A stretch of 64,000 nt of DNA from Mitsuaria sp. PDC51 (GCF_900113225.1 NZ_FOZE01000004.1:115630-179629); one strand, 5' to 3'. Shown: positions 43,410-54,568, numbered from the stretch's first letter. Notes: a model not told the origin generated them from the letters alone. A program made the numbers and translations.

Positions 43410-44225
43410 TCAGTCCCAGGTGGGCGCGAAGTCCGGATTGGCCAGGCGCTCGCCGCGGTCCAGGGTGGCGATGCGTTCCATGTCGGCATCGTCCAGCCGC
43501 AGCGACAAGGCCTGCAGGTTGGCCGCCTGGTTGGCCGGTCGGGTGGAGGACGGAATCACCGCGAAGCCCTGCTGCAGCAGCCAGGCCAGGGAGACCTGCG
43601 CCGGCGTGGTGCCGTGTTTGGCGGCGATGTCCTGCAGCACCGGGTCGGCCATGACCTTGCCGTAGGCCAGCGGCATGTAGGCCGTCAAGTGCAGGCCCTG
43701 CGCCCGCGCGAAATCGGCCACCGCGCGGTTCTGCAGGAAGGGATGGCACTCGACCTGGTTGGTGGCCAGCGCCGCGACGCCGACAAGTTCGATCGCCTCG
43801 CGCATCTGCGCGACGGTGAAGTTGGACAGGCCGATCGCGTGCGTCAGGCCCTGGCGTCGCGCGTCGAGCAGCGCTTGCAGCGTCTCCTTGAGCGGCACCG
43901 CGCCGCCGGGCGACGGCCAGTGGATCAGCGTCAGGTCGATGGCGTCCAGGCGGAGCCTGGCCAGGCTCTCGCGCAGGCTCGGGACCAGGCGGTCACCAGC
44001 CAGCGATTCGGTCCAGATCTTGGTCGTGACGAAGAGCTCGGCGCGCGGCACGCCGCTCTCGGCGATCGCCTGGCCGACCTCGGCCTCGTTGCCGTAGATC
44101 TGAGCGGTGTCGATGTGGCGATAGCCGAGCGACAGGCCGCTCCTGACGGCGTCGATGACGGTCTGGTCCTTCAGGCGGAAAGTGCCGAGACCGAGGGCGG
44201 GCATGGGGCGTGTGGAGGGGGTCAT
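43410..44225 (-). CDS. dkgB: Aldo/keto reductase (2,5-diketo-D-gluconate reductase B-like)
   Basis: A 271-residue aldo/keto reductase. The catalytic tetrad is recognisable: Asp and Tyr in YRHIDTAQIYGNE, Lys in VTTKIW and His in LIHWPSP. The NADPH site is in VIPSSTRPANQAANLQ. Overall it resembles DkgB, which reduces methylglyoxal and 2,5-diketogluconate. An SD, GGAG, precedes the ATG. It lies downstream of the MFS gene at 44286-45494 on the same strand, so the two may act on one toxic aldehyde or sugar compound. Confidence 0.88.
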   Translation of the reverse strand: MTPSTRPMPALGLGTFRLKDQTVIDAVRSGLSLGYRHIDTAQIYGNEAEVGQAIAESGVPRAELFVTTKIWTESLAGDRLVPSLRESLARLRLDAIDLTLIHWPSPGGAVPLKETLQALLDARRQGLTHAIGLSNFTVAQMREAIELVGVAALATNQVECHPFLQNRAVADFARAQGLHLTAYMPLAYGKVMADPVLQDIAAKHGTTPAQVSLAWLLQQGFAVIPSSTRPANQAANLQALSLRLDDADMERIATLDRGERLANPDFAPTWD

Positions 44226-44285
44226 GGGAACTCCAGAAGGGAGAAATCGGGGAGGAACAGGAAGGGCGGCGGCGGGCGGTCGCGT

Positions 44286-45494
44286 TCAATGTCCGACGAC
44301 GACCGGACCGGCGCCCGGCGCGCGTCGCGGCAGCGGGAAGCGGCGGTCCAGGCGGCCGGCCAGCACCGTCAGCGCGAAGGCGCCGAGCACCACGATCGCG
44401 CCGATCCACGGCGTGTGCAGCAGCCCGAGCCGGTCGACGATCAGGCCGCCGCCCCAGGCGCCACCGGCGATGCCGAGGTTGAACGCGGCGATGTTCAGGC
44501 CCGAGGCGACGTCCACCGCCTTCGGCGCATGGGCCTCGGCCTGCTGGACGACGTAGAGCTGCAGGCCCGGCACGTTGCCGAAGGCGAAGGCGCCCCAGGC
44601 CAGCACGGTCAGCACCGCGGCGATCGGCGAGTGCACGGTGACGCTGAGCACGACCAGCACCACGGCCAGGCCGAGGAAGATGCGCTTGAGCGCGCCCACC
44701 GGGCCGCGCCGGTCGGCGAGCCTGCCGCCCCAGACATTGCCGAAGGCCACCGACACGCCATACACGAGCAGCACCAGGCTGACACCGTTGGCCGAGATGC
44801 CGCTGACCTGCTGCAGGATCGGCGCGAGGTAGGTGAAGGCGATGAACGAACCGCCGTAGCCGACGGCCGTCATCGCATAGACGAGCAGCAGGCGCGGCTG
44901 GCGCAGCGGCTCGAGCTGCTGCAGCAGGCGGGCCGGCGCGGGCTGGGCCAGTTGACGCGGCACGAAGACCAGGCTGGCGACGAAGGCGACCAGGCCCAGC
45001 GCGGCGACGGCCAGGAAGGTGGCGCGCCAGCCGAAATGCTGGCCGACGAAGGTGCCCAGCGGCACGCCCGTGACCAGCGCGACGGTCAATCCCGAGAACA
45101 TCGTGGCGATGGCGCTGGCCGCCTTCTCACGGGGCACCAGGCTGGTGGCGATGGTCGAGCCGATCGAGAAGAACACGCCGTGCGCCAGGCCGGTCAGCAC
45201 GCGCGCGACGACCAGCGCGCCGTAACCGGGCGCCAGCCATGCCAGCAGGTTGCCGGCGGTGAACAGCAGCATCAGCGCCAGCAGCAGCTGCTTGCGCGGC
45301 CAGCGGCCCGACAGCGCGGTGAGCACCGGCGCACCGATGGCCACGCCCAGCGCGTAGAGCGAGACCAGCAGGCCCGCGGAGGGAAGGCTGACGCCGAGGT
45401 CGGCGGCCATGGTCGGGATCAGGCCCACGATGACGAATTCCGTGGTCCCGATGGCGAAGGCGCTGACGGTCAGCGCCCAGAGGGCGATCGGCAT
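44286..45494 (-). CDS. MFS transporter, DHA1/AraJ (YdeA/SotB-like)
   Basis: A 402-residue 12-span transporter of the same branch as the protein at 40370-41572. It has SAFAIGTTEFVIVGLIPTMA, VSLYALGVAIGAPVLTAL, VLTGLAHGVFFSIGSTIA and GVPLGTFVGQHFGWRATF. The start at ATG 45494 has AGGAG 8 bases upstream. Relatives export sugars or drugs. It is divergent from a LysR gene, whose likely binding site lies in the intergenic gap, and is followed by the aldo/keto reductase gene. Confidence 0.9.
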   Translation of the reverse strand: MPIALWALTVSAFAIGTTEFVIVGLIPTMAADLGVSLPSAGLLVSLYALGVAIGAPVLTALSGRWPRKQLLLALMLLFTAGNLLAWLAPGYGALVVARVLTGLAHGVFFSIGSTIATSLVPREKAASAIATMFSGLTVALVTGVPLGTFVGQHFGWRATFLAVAALGLVAFVASLVFVPRQLAQPAPARLLQQLEPLRQPRLLLVYAMTAVGYGGSFIAFTYLAPILQQVSGISANGVSLVLLVYGVSVAFGNVWGGRLADRRGPVGALKRIFLGLAVVLVVLSVTVHSPIAAVLTVLAWGAFAFGNVPGLQLYVVQQAEAHAPKAVDVASGLNIAAFNLGIAGGAWGGGLIVDRLGLLHTPWIGAIVVLGAFALTVLAGRLDRRFPLPRRAPGAGPVVVGH

Positions 45495-45580
45495 GAGGAG
45501 GACTCCTGCGGTGAGGGGACGATGGGCGCCAGTGTGCGCATTCATCCCTTGCAGAAAAAGCCTCGAACATCCAAATGATT

Positions 45581-45597
45581 TTTGCATCGGTCGCAAA
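45581..45597. promoter_or_regulatory. LysR-type binding box between the MFS and LysR genes
   Basis: TTTGC-ATCGGTC-GCAAA is an inverted repeat with a 7-base spacer that fits the T-N11-A pattern of LysR regulators. It lies 65-81 bases before the LysR start and 87-103 before the MFS start. Confidence 0.55.
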
Positions 45598-45661
45598 TAT
45601 GATGCCGTGACCCCGGGGCGCGGCCCGCCTCGGGCCCGACCTTGGACAGGAGCGCCCGCCC

Positions 45662-46561
45662 ATGAAGAGCACCCTCGACGAACTCGCCGTCCTCGCCGCC
45701 ATCGTGGATGCCGGCTCGATCAGCGCGGCTGCGGAGCAGCTCGGGCAGGCGGTCTCGGCCGTCAGCCGGGCGCTGAGCCGGCTTGAGCAGAAGCTGGGCA
45801 CGACGCTGATGCGACGCTCGACGCGCCGCCTGGAACTGACCGAGGAGGGCCAGTTCTTCCTGGCCCGCGCCCGCAAGGTGCTGGCCTCGGTCGAGGAGGC
45901 GGAGGAGCAGCTCGCCCTGCGCCGCGACCAGCCGGCCGGGCGGCTGCGCATCAATGCCGCCTCGCCCTTCATGCTGCATGTGCTGGTGCCGCTGATCGGC
46001 GGCTTTCGCGAACGCTTCCCGCAGATCGAGCTCGAGCTCAACAGCAGCGACCAGATCATCGACCTGCTGGAGCAACGCACCGATGTCGCGCTGCGCATCG
46101 GCACGCTGGCGGATTCCTCGCTGCATGCGCGGCCGCTGGGCAGTTTCCGGCTGCGCGTGCTCGCCAGTCCGGCCTATCTGGCGGCGCACGGCCGGCCCAC
46201 CAAGGTCGAACAGCTGAGCGGGCATTGGCTGCTCGGCTTCACCGCGCCGGAGAGCCTCAACACCTGGCCCCTGCGCTGGTCCGGCGGCGAGGGATATCTG
46301 ATCAACGCCACGCTCAGCGCGTCCAGCGGCGAGACCCTGCGCCAGCTCGCCCTCGCCGGCCAGGGGCTGGTGACGCTCTCGGACTTCATGACGACGCAGG
46401 ACCGCGCCGACGGGACGCTGGTGCAGGTGCTGGCGCCGCACACCGTCGACACCCGCCAACCGGTGCACGCGGTCTATTACCGCAACACGGCGCTGGCCTC
46501 CCGCATCAGTTGCTTCCTCGACTACCTGGCCGAACACATGGCCGTGTTGCAGGGCGCCTGA
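45662..46561 (+). CDS. LysR-family transcriptional regulator
   Basis: A 299-residue LTTR. The winged helix-turn-helix (about 5-65: LAVLAAIVDAGSISAAAEQL, AVSRALSRLEQKLGTTLM) and a periplasmic-binding-protein-like effector domain (about 90-295) are both complete. It belongs to the type that carries an RRSTRRLELTEEG segment after the helix-turn-helix, as in many small-operon LTTRs. Divergent from the MFS/aldo-keto reductase pair, which it probably controls through the box at 45581-45597. Confidence 0.93.
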   Translation: MKSTLDELAVLAAIVDAGSISAAAEQLGQAVSAVSRALSRLEQKLGTTLMRRSTRRLELTEEGQFFLARARKVLASVEEAEEQLALRRDQPAGRLRINAASPFMLHVLVPLIGGFRERFPQIELELNSSDQIIDLLEQRTDVALRIGTLADSSLHARPLGSFRLRVLASPAYLAAHGRPTKVEQLSGHWLLGFTAPESLNTWPLRWSGGEGYLINATLSASSGETLRQLALAGQGLVTLSDFMTTQDRADGTLVQVLAPHTVDTRQPVHAVYYRNTALASRISCFLDYLAEHMAVLQGA

Positions 46562-46587
46562 AGCGCGCGTGGCGGGCCGCCCTCCCC

Positions 46588-46613
46588 TGGAGAGGCTGTG
46601 GCCCACCTCTCCA
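46588..46613. repeat. Inverted repeat between the LysR and chitinase genes
   Basis: TGGAGAGG and CCTCTCCA are perfect complements separated by 10 bases, 27 bases after the LysR stop. It may be a terminator lacking a U-tract or an operator for the chitinase gene. Confidence 0.45.
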
Positions 46614-46679
46614 TGCGATAGCCCTCGCCGACAGACGCAGATGGACGGAATGGTGCCCGGCCGCCCACGCCGCGAGCAT

Positions 46680-46705
46680 CTCGGCTCCCTCACTACGGAG
46701 CCGAG
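46680..46705 (+). promoter_or_regulatory. Hairpin sequestering the chitinase Shine-Dalgarno
   Basis: CTCGGCTCC (46680-46688) pairs perfectly with GGAGCCGAG (46697-46705) around an 8-base loop. The SD-like GGAG (46697-46700) is inside the 3' arm and the ATG follows at 46708, so the folded RNA would hide the ribosome site. No U-tract follows, arguing against a terminator. Confidence 0.6.
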
Positions 46706-46707
46706 CC

Positions 46708-48387
46708 ATGACGCTCTCCTTCCCCCGTCTCCCTCTCCTCGCGCGGTCCATCCTGCCGCCTTTCCTTGCCACTTCCGCCCTGCTGATCGGCGCGGGTCCG
46801 GCCACCGCGGCGGACGGCGCCACGGGCGGCCACGTGCTGAAGCAGTCGGCCTTGCTCGCCGACGAAGCGCGCCTCACCAACGGCCCGCTCATGACGGCGA
46901 TCAAGCGGGCGATCGCCACGCTGCCCAACGAGCAGGTCGAAGCGATCGTGCCCAATCGCAGCGCGAACCCGGCCAATGTCCGGCGCGTCGAGCGCCTGAT
47001 GTCCAGCGCCGACTGGGACTATCTGTTCCCGCTGCGCGCGCCCGAGTACACCTACGGCGGCTTCCTGCGCGCGATCGGCAAGTTCCCGGCGGTCTGCGGC
47101 GACTACACCGACGGCCGGGATGCCGACACCATCTGCCGCAAGACCCTGGCGACGATGTTCGCCCACTTCGCGCAGGAAACCGGGGCGCACGAGAGCTACC
47201 GTCCCGAACCCGAATGGCGCCAGGGCCTGCGCTGGGTGCGCGAGATGGGCTGGACCGAGGACATGCGCGGCGGCTACAACGGCGAGTGCAATCCGGCCAC
47301 CTGGCAAGGCAAGACCTGGCCCTGCGGCACCTTCGCCAATGGCGACTACAAGAGCTACTTCGGCCGCGGCGCCAAGCAGCTGTCCTACAACTACAACTAC
47401 GGCCCGTTCTCGCTGGCGATGTTCGGGTCCGTGCGCCCGCTGCTGGACAAGCCGGAACTGGTCGCCGACACCTGGCTGAACCTGGCCAGCGCGGTCTTCT
47501 TCTACATGTACCCGCAGCCGCCCAAGCCGCCGATGCTGTTTGTCGTCGACGGCACCTGGCAGCCCAATGCGCGCGACCTGGAGAACGGCCTCAAGCCCGG
47601 CTTCGGCGTGACCACGCAGATCATCAACGGCGGCGTCGAATGCGGCGGCTCGGTGGAGGTCGCGCAATCGCTGAACCGGATCAGCTACTACCGCGCGTTC
47701 GCCGCCCACTTCAAGGTGGCGGTCCCCGCCGATGAAGTGCTCGGCTGCAAGGGCATGAAGCAGTTCGACGAAGGCGGCGCCGGCGCCACCCCGATCTACT
47801 GGGAGCAGGACTATCGCTGGGTTCCCACGAACCCGGAAGGTCGCAGCTACGCCTGCAAGCTGGTCGGCTACCAGACGCCGCATTCGGCGCTGACGGCCGG
47901 GGACTACGTGGCCTGCGTCAAGCATCACTTCCCCGACGCCACCATCGTCGATGACCGCGTCCAGACCTGGGGCAGCAACGACCGCAAGGGCACGCTGGAC
48001 ACCGTCTACGAGTACCAGAATCCCTACACCCGCCAGACCGAGTACTTCAGCCTGCAGGGCCTGGGCAGCGACGGTCGCTACTGGTACTTCCCGACTGACA
48101 AGACCAACAACCGCTTCTGGGTCTACCTGGGCACGGACAAGACCGAGGCGCTGGTCGCCAACGGCCGGATCGCCGCGCTCCAGTCCTGGGGCGCCAATGA
48201 TCGCAAGGCGGCGATCGGCGACCGCTTCCGCTACCTGAACCCGCACAAGCCGGGCCTGCCGATGGAGGTCTACGAGCTCCGCGCCACGGGGTCCGACGGC
48301 CGCTACTGGTACTTCCCGACGACGTCCAGCGCCAACACGTACTGGACCTATGTCGGCCCCGCGGTGACGAGCGCCGGCTCGCGCTGA
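46708..48387 (+). CDS. Secreted GH19 chitinase with C-terminal tandem repeat
   Basis: A 559-residue exported protein. A signal peptide ends near ATAADGA (about 36). The GH19 catalytic domain covers roughly 60-345: FAHFAQETGAHESY contains the probable acid Glu162, and GRGAKQLSYNYNYG and NGGVECGG are family hallmarks. It hydrolyses beta-1,4-GlcNAc polymers, likely outside the cell. After about residue 420 come two copies of an unassigned module (421-475 and 494-550), each with WG.NDRK, an NP turn and GSDGRYWYFPT; they may bind polysaccharide. The start ATG sits just after a hairpin that buries the SD. Confidence 0.88.
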   Translation: MTLSFPRLPLLARSILPPFLATSALLIGAGPATAADGATGGHVLKQSALLADEARLTNGPLMTAIKRAIATLPNEQVEAIVPNRSANPANVRRVERLMSSADWDYLFPLRAPEYTYGGFLRAIGKFPAVCGDYTDGRDADTICRKTLATMFAHFAQETGAHESYRPEPEWRQGLRWVREMGWTEDMRGGYNGECNPATWQGKTWPCGTFANGDYKSYFGRGAKQLSYNYNYGPFSLAMFGSVRPLLDKPELVADTWLNLASAVFFYMYPQPPKPPMLFVVDGTWQPNARDLENGLKPGFGVTTQIINGGVECGGSVEVAQSLNRISYYRAFAAHFKVAVPADEVLGCKGMKQFDEGGAGATPIYWEQDYRWVPTNPEGRSYACKLVGYQTPHSALTAGDYVACVKHHFPDATIVDDRVQTWGSNDRKGTLDTVYEYQNPYTRQTEYFSLQGLGSDGRYWYFPTDKTNNRFWVYLGTDKTEALVANGRIAALQSWGANDRKAAIGDRFRYLNPHKPGLPMEVYELRATGSDGRYWYFPTTSSANTYWTYVGPAVTSAGSR

Positions 48388-48438
48388 CCTGCCGGTCCGC
48401 GGATCCGTTGATCCGCTGATCGCGGAACGGCGACCGCA

Positions 48439-48470
48439 CCGGCGGCGCGTCGGCAACGACGCGCCGCCGG
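48439..48470. terminator. Strong hairpin between the chitinase and gabD stops
   Basis: A perfect 14-base GC-rich stem (48439-48452 with 48457-48470) carries a GCAA tetraloop. It sits between convergent stops at 48387 and 48476 and probably terminates transcription from both sides. Confidence 0.7.
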
Positions 48471-48475
48471 CCACA

Positions 48476-49963
48476 TCAACGATTGATGTCGCCGATGCAC
48501 AGGTATTTGGTCTCGACGTATTCGTCGATGCCCTGGTGCCCGCCCTCGCGCCCCAGCCCCGACTGCTTGACGCCACCGAACGGCACCTCCGCCGACGAGA
48601 TCAGCCCCGTGTTGATGCCCACCATCCCGGATTCCAGACCCTCCGCCACGCGGTAGATGCGGCCGATGTCACGGCTGAAGAAGTAGCTCGCCAGCCCGAA
48701 CTCGGTGGCGTTGGCCATCGCGATGCCCTCGGCCTCGGTGTTGAAGCGGAACACCGGCGCCACCGGCCCGAAGGTCTCCTCGCGCGCGCACAGCATCTCG
48801 GACGTCGCCTCGGACAGCACCGTCGGCTGGAAGAAGCGGTCGTGCAGCCGCGCGCCGCCCACCAGCACCTTGGCGCCCTTGGCCACGGCGTCGGCGAGAT
48901 GGCGCTCGACCTTCTCGACGGCGGCGTCCTCGATCAACGGTCCCTGCGTCACGCCGGGCTCGAAGCCGTTGCCCACCTTCAGGCCACCCACCTTCTCCGC
49001 CAGCTTCGCGACAAAGGCGTCGTAGACCCCGGCCTGAACGTACAGCCGGTTCGCGCAGACGCAGGTCTGGCCGGCATTGCGGTACTTGCTGGCGATCGCA
49101 CCCTCGACGGCACTGTCCAGGTCCGCGTCGTCGAAGACCAGGAAGGGCGCGTTGCCGCCCAGTTCCAGCGACAGCTTCTTGATCGTCGGCGCGCACTGCG
49201 CCATCAGGATCCGGCCGACCTCGGTGGAGCCGGTGAACGAGAGGTGCCGCACCACCTCGCTCTCGCACAGCACCCGGCCGATGGCGATCGAGTGCTCGCC
49301 GTCGCCGGTGACCACGTTCAGCACCCCGGCCGGCATGCCGGCGCGCTGCGCCAGTTCGGCCGCGGCCAGCGCGGTCAGCGGCGTCTGCTCGGCCGGCTTG
49401 ATCACCACTGGGCAACCGGCCGCCAGCGCCGGCGCGACCTTGCGCGTGATCATCGCCAGCGGGAAGTTCCACGGCGTGATGGCGGCGCACACCCCCACCG
49501 GCTGCTTGATGACCAGGGTGCGCTTGGACGCGTCGGTGGTCGGCACCACCTCGCCGCGCACGCGCTTGGCCTCCTCCGCGAACCATTCGACGAAGCTCGC
49601 GCCGTAGACGATCTCGCCGCGCGCCTCGGCCAGCGGCTTGCCTTGCTCGGCCGTCAGGATGCGCGCCAGGTCGTCGGCATGCTGGATCAGCAGGTGATAC
49701 CAGCGCATCAGGATGGCCGCGCGCTCCTTGGCCGTCTTCGACCGCCAGGCCGGCCAGGCGGCGTTCGCGGCGGTGATCGCCGCGTCGGCCTCCGACGCCC
49801 CGAGGTTGGCCACATGCGTCAGCAGCGCGCCGGTGGCCGGATCATCGACGTCGAAGCGGCTGACGCCGCCGACCCATTCGCCGTTGATCAGCGCGTCGGT
49901 CTTGAGCAGGCTCGGATCCTTGAGCTGTGCCAGCGGGGAGGTCTTGGGGTCCATCGTCGCCAT
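48476..49963 (-). CDS. gabD: Succinate-semialdehyde dehydrogenase (NADP+)
   Basis: A 495-residue aldehyde dehydrogenase. It has the NAD(P) site PWNFPLAMITRKVAPALAAG, a catalytic Glu in LELGGNAPFLVFDDAD and Cys in GQTCVCANRLYVQ, and the C-terminal EVPFGGVKQSGLGREGG. It is the GabD type, oxidising succinic semialdehyde to succinate in GABA breakdown. No gabT or gabP is nearby. Divergent from alaS across 234 bases. Confidence 0.92.
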   Translation of the reverse strand: MATMDPKTSPLAQLKDPSLLKTDALINGEWVGGVSRFDVDDPATGALLTHVANLGASEADAAITAANAAWPAWRSKTAKERAAILMRWYHLLIQHADDLARILTAEQGKPLAEARGEIVYGASFVEWFAEEAKRVRGEVVPTTDASKRTLVIKQPVGVCAAITPWNFPLAMITRKVAPALAAGCPVVIKPAEQTPLTALAAAELAQRAGMPAGVLNVVTGDGEHSIAIGRVLCESEVVRHLSFTGSTEVGRILMAQCAPTIKKLSLELGGNAPFLVFDDADLDSAVEGAIASKYRNAGQTCVCANRLYVQAGVYDAFVAKLAEKVGGLKVGNGFEPGVTQGPLIEDAAVEKVERHLADAVAKGAKVLVGGARLHDRFFQPTVLSEATSEMLCAREETFGPVAPVFRFNTEAEGIAMANATEFGLASYFFSRDIGRIYRVAEGLESGMVGINTGLISSAEVPFGGVKQSGLGREGGHQGIDEYVETKYLCIGDINR

Positions 49964-50057
49964 GTCCGTGCTCCGTGTCTCTGTCCGGGGAAGGCCGGCA
50001 TCCTAGCCGCGCCATCCCGGCCGCCATGTCAACGCCGCGTCAACGGGCTCGGCTCCC

Positions 50058-50063
50058 TATAAT
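50058..50063 (+). promoter_or_regulatory. -10 element of alaS
   Basis: A perfect TATAAT occurs in the gabD-alaS gap, 135-140 bases before the alaS ATG. No good -35 is seen at the usual distance, so the promoter assignment is tentative. It implies a leader of roughly 125 bases. Confidence 0.4.
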
Positions 50064-50197
50064 CGAAAGCTTCGCGAAATCAAGCGTTTGGCCCCGTTCT
50101 CCGGCAAACCGCGCACCCGCGAAGACACAAACTGATTCATGTCGCAGCGACGTCTGCGCCACACCGCACCGCCAGGCCCATCAAGCAAAGGACAGGC

Positions 50198-52825
<2,628 letters not shown>

Positions 52826-52901
52826 CACACAAGCGGCGCAGACTCCGGGTGGCGGCGGTCATCGAACCGCCCGGCCCGGCGCGCTGACGAACCCTCTTCT
52901 T

Positions 52902-52924
52902 CAAGGGCCCCGGTCGGGCCCTTG
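52902..52924 (+). terminator. Terminator-like hairpin after alaS
   Basis: Stem CAAGGGCCC / GGGCCCTTG with a CGGTC loop and a following TCGTTT lies 77 bases past the alaS stop and 25 bases before the next ATG, near its SD. It may end alaS transcription. Confidence 0.6.
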
Positions 52925-52948
52925 TCGTTTCATGCAACTGGAGTAGCA

Positions 52949-53698
52949 ATGACTGACACCCCGATGGCCGACGAGTTCGGCGACTCGATTGACGTCGAGA
53001 ACGCGCAGCGCCTCGGCGAGCTGCTGGCCGTGCTGGCCGGCCAGGCTGATCCGGATGCCCCGGCGATCACGCTGGACACGCTGGATGGCTACCTGACCGC
53101 GCTGCGCGTCGGCCCTTCGGACGCCGCGCCGATCCAGGCGATGGACGCGCTGTTCGGCGAGGACTGGCCCGCCGGCCTGGACGAGGAGGACCTGACCGAC
53201 GCGTTCATGGAAGCGCTGCACGTGCGTTGGAACGAGATCGGCGACAGCCTCGAGCCGCAGCCGCTGCTGGAGGCGCCGGAGCAGATGCACCTGACGCCGC
53301 TGATTTCCGAATTCGATGAGGAAACCAAGGCCGAGTTGGTCGCGCAAGGCGCGATCACCGCCGAACTGCTGGAGCGCATGCCCGCGCCCGGCGCGATGTG
53401 GGCCCAGGGCTTCCTGCAGGCGGTCGAGGACACGCACGCCTGGACGCTGCCCGACGGCGACGGCGCCGACGACCTGCGGCTGATGCTGGAGGCGGTCGAG
53501 GCGGTGACGCTGGCGGCGGACTCGACGCCGCGCGCGGCCTACATCGAGAAGGCCTATGAAGAACCGGACGGCATCGACCAGAACGCGCTGATCGACGACA
53601 TGCTCTTCACCGTGCAGGACCTGCGCCTGTTCTGGATGCAGCAACGGGTGCTGAAGGATGCGATCTCCGGCCTGGCGGGCGACGACTCGACGCACTGA
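52949..53698 (+). CDS. YecA/UPF0149-family protein
   Basis: A 249-residue acidic protein of the YecA/UPF0149 family. The N-terminal TLDTLDGYLTALRVGP (helical UPF0149 motif) and GAMWAQGFLQAVED are the recognisable parts. No SEC-C zinc motif is present at the C-terminus. The function of the family is unknown. ATG 52949 has GGAG 5 bases upstream; nine residues of upstream frame are rejected. It follows alaS, with a hairpin between, and is itself followed by a terminator. Confidence 0.88.
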   Translation: MTDTPMADEFGDSIDVENAQRLGELLAVLAGQADPDAPAITLDTLDGYLTALRVGPSDAAPIQAMDALFGEDWPAGLDEEDLTDAFMEALHVRWNEIGDSLEPQPLLEAPEQMHLTPLISEFDEETKAELVAQGAITAELLERMPAPGAMWAQGFLQAVEDTHAWTLPDGDGADDLRLMLEAVEAVTLAADSTPRAAYIEKAYEEPDGIDQNALIDDMLFTVQDLRLFWMQQRVLKDAISGLAGDDSTH

Positions 53699-53727
53699 GC
53701 CTCACACGGACATCACACCGACCACCG

Positions 53728-53753
53728 AACGCCGGCCTCGCGCCGGCGTTGTT
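53728..53753 (+). terminator. Terminator after the YecA-family gene
   Basis: Stem AACGCCGGC / GCCGGCGTT with loop CTCGC, followed by GTTC, 29 bases after the stop codon. Confidence 0.6.
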
Positions 53754-53844
53754 CATGGTGCCGGCGGAGGGGCCTCGACGGCCTGGTTCGACCTCGGCCT
53801 GCCCGCGCGGTTCGTCCTTCCCAGGGCCCGGCGCGCCTTCAGCG

Positions 53845-54333
53845 TCAGAGCCGGCCCTTGCAATTCGGCGCGCCGCAGCGGCAACGCAATCGCCCCTCGT
53901 GATGGCTCTCGCCGTAATCGGCGCAGATCTCCTCGCCGGGCGCGATGTCGCGGATCGCGTAGAACTCGGCCCGTCCCTGCCGGATGCGCAGCACCGCGTT
54001 GGGCGCACAGCTGTGATTGACGTGGCGCAGCGCGCAGTCGGACTTCGTTGCGTCGATCGCCGTCTTGTCGGTCACCTCGACGACGTGGATGCGGCGTCGA
54101 CCCTCGATGCGCCGGCGGGCCTCGCGCACCGGCACGATTTCGCCGCGCATCTCGCCGATCTTGAGTCGCGCCGGGATCGGCTCGGCGGCGAACACGCCCA
54201 GGCCATCGATCGGGCTCTTGTCCACGGTGAGCGCAAAGCGCTCGGCCGGCTGCGGCTCGCCCTTGCGACGCGCCGGTGCCTCGGTGGCAACGGCAGCGGC
54301 GGGGACGGGAGCGACGGAACTCAGTCGAGGCAT
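53845..54333 (-). CDS. SET-domain protein methyltransferase-like protein
   Basis: A 162-residue protein with a short disordered N-terminus and a compact SET domain (about 32-162). It shows GLGVFAAEPI, the pseudoknot motif NHSCAPNA, GEEICADYGE with the catalytic-type Tyr, and a post-SET zinc cluster CRCGAPNCKG. These features imply S-adenosylmethionine-dependent lysine methylation; the target in bacteria is unknown. The start at ATG 54333 lacks a clear SD, so it may begin elsewhere. Converges on the YecA-family gene. Confidence 0.82.
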   Translation of the reverse strand: MPRLSSVAPVPAAAVATEAPARRKGEPQPAERFALTVDKSPIDGLGVFAAEPIPARLKIGEMRGEIVPVREARRRIEGRRRIHVVEVTDKTAIDATKSDCALRHVNHSCAPNAVLRIRQGRAEFYAIRDIAPGEEICADYGESHHEGRLRCRCGAPNCKGRL

Positions 54334-54426
54334 GAAGACGAGGCGCGGTCCTGGCCGCGGAGAATCGGGAAAGGCGCATTGTCGCGCCGTTGCCACTCGC
54401 CGCCGGGCGCCGCCGGAAGTTCGCGG

Positions 54427-54456
54427 TTGACGGCCGCGACGCACGTCCAAGATACT
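54427..54456 (+). promoter_or_regulatory. Sigma-70 promoter of the small Cys/His-rich ORF
   Basis: TTGACG (54427-54432) and GATACT (54451-54456) are separated by 18 bases, a good match to TTGACA-N17-TATAAT. The next ATG starts 8 bases after the -10, where transcription itself would begin. Confidence 0.55.
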
Positions 54457-54463
54457 GGCCCGC

Positions 54464-54568
54464 ATGTCCCTCGCGAACCGCACCGTCTTCGTCGTCCAGC
54501 CGTGCTGCATGTGCCTGATGCATGCGCACCTGTGCGCACGCCAGCCGGGGCAGCGTCGATCGCGGTAG
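54464..54568 (+). CDS. Possible leaderless 34-residue Cys/His-rich leader peptide
   Basis: The ORF is 34 codons long and includes PCCMCLMHAHLC: four Cys, two His and two Met within twelve residues. It begins at the predicted transcription start and has no SD, so it would be read as a leaderless mRNA. The TAG is followed 11 bases later by a GGATCC...GGATCC hairpin (54580-54612), then a strong terminator (54625-54655) before the GNAT gene. The layout is that of an attenuator or metal/cysteine-sensing leader peptide. I do not recognise the family, and coding is inferred from layout and composition only. Confidence 0.4.
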   Translation: MSLANRTVFVVQPCCMCLMHAHLCARQPGQRRSR

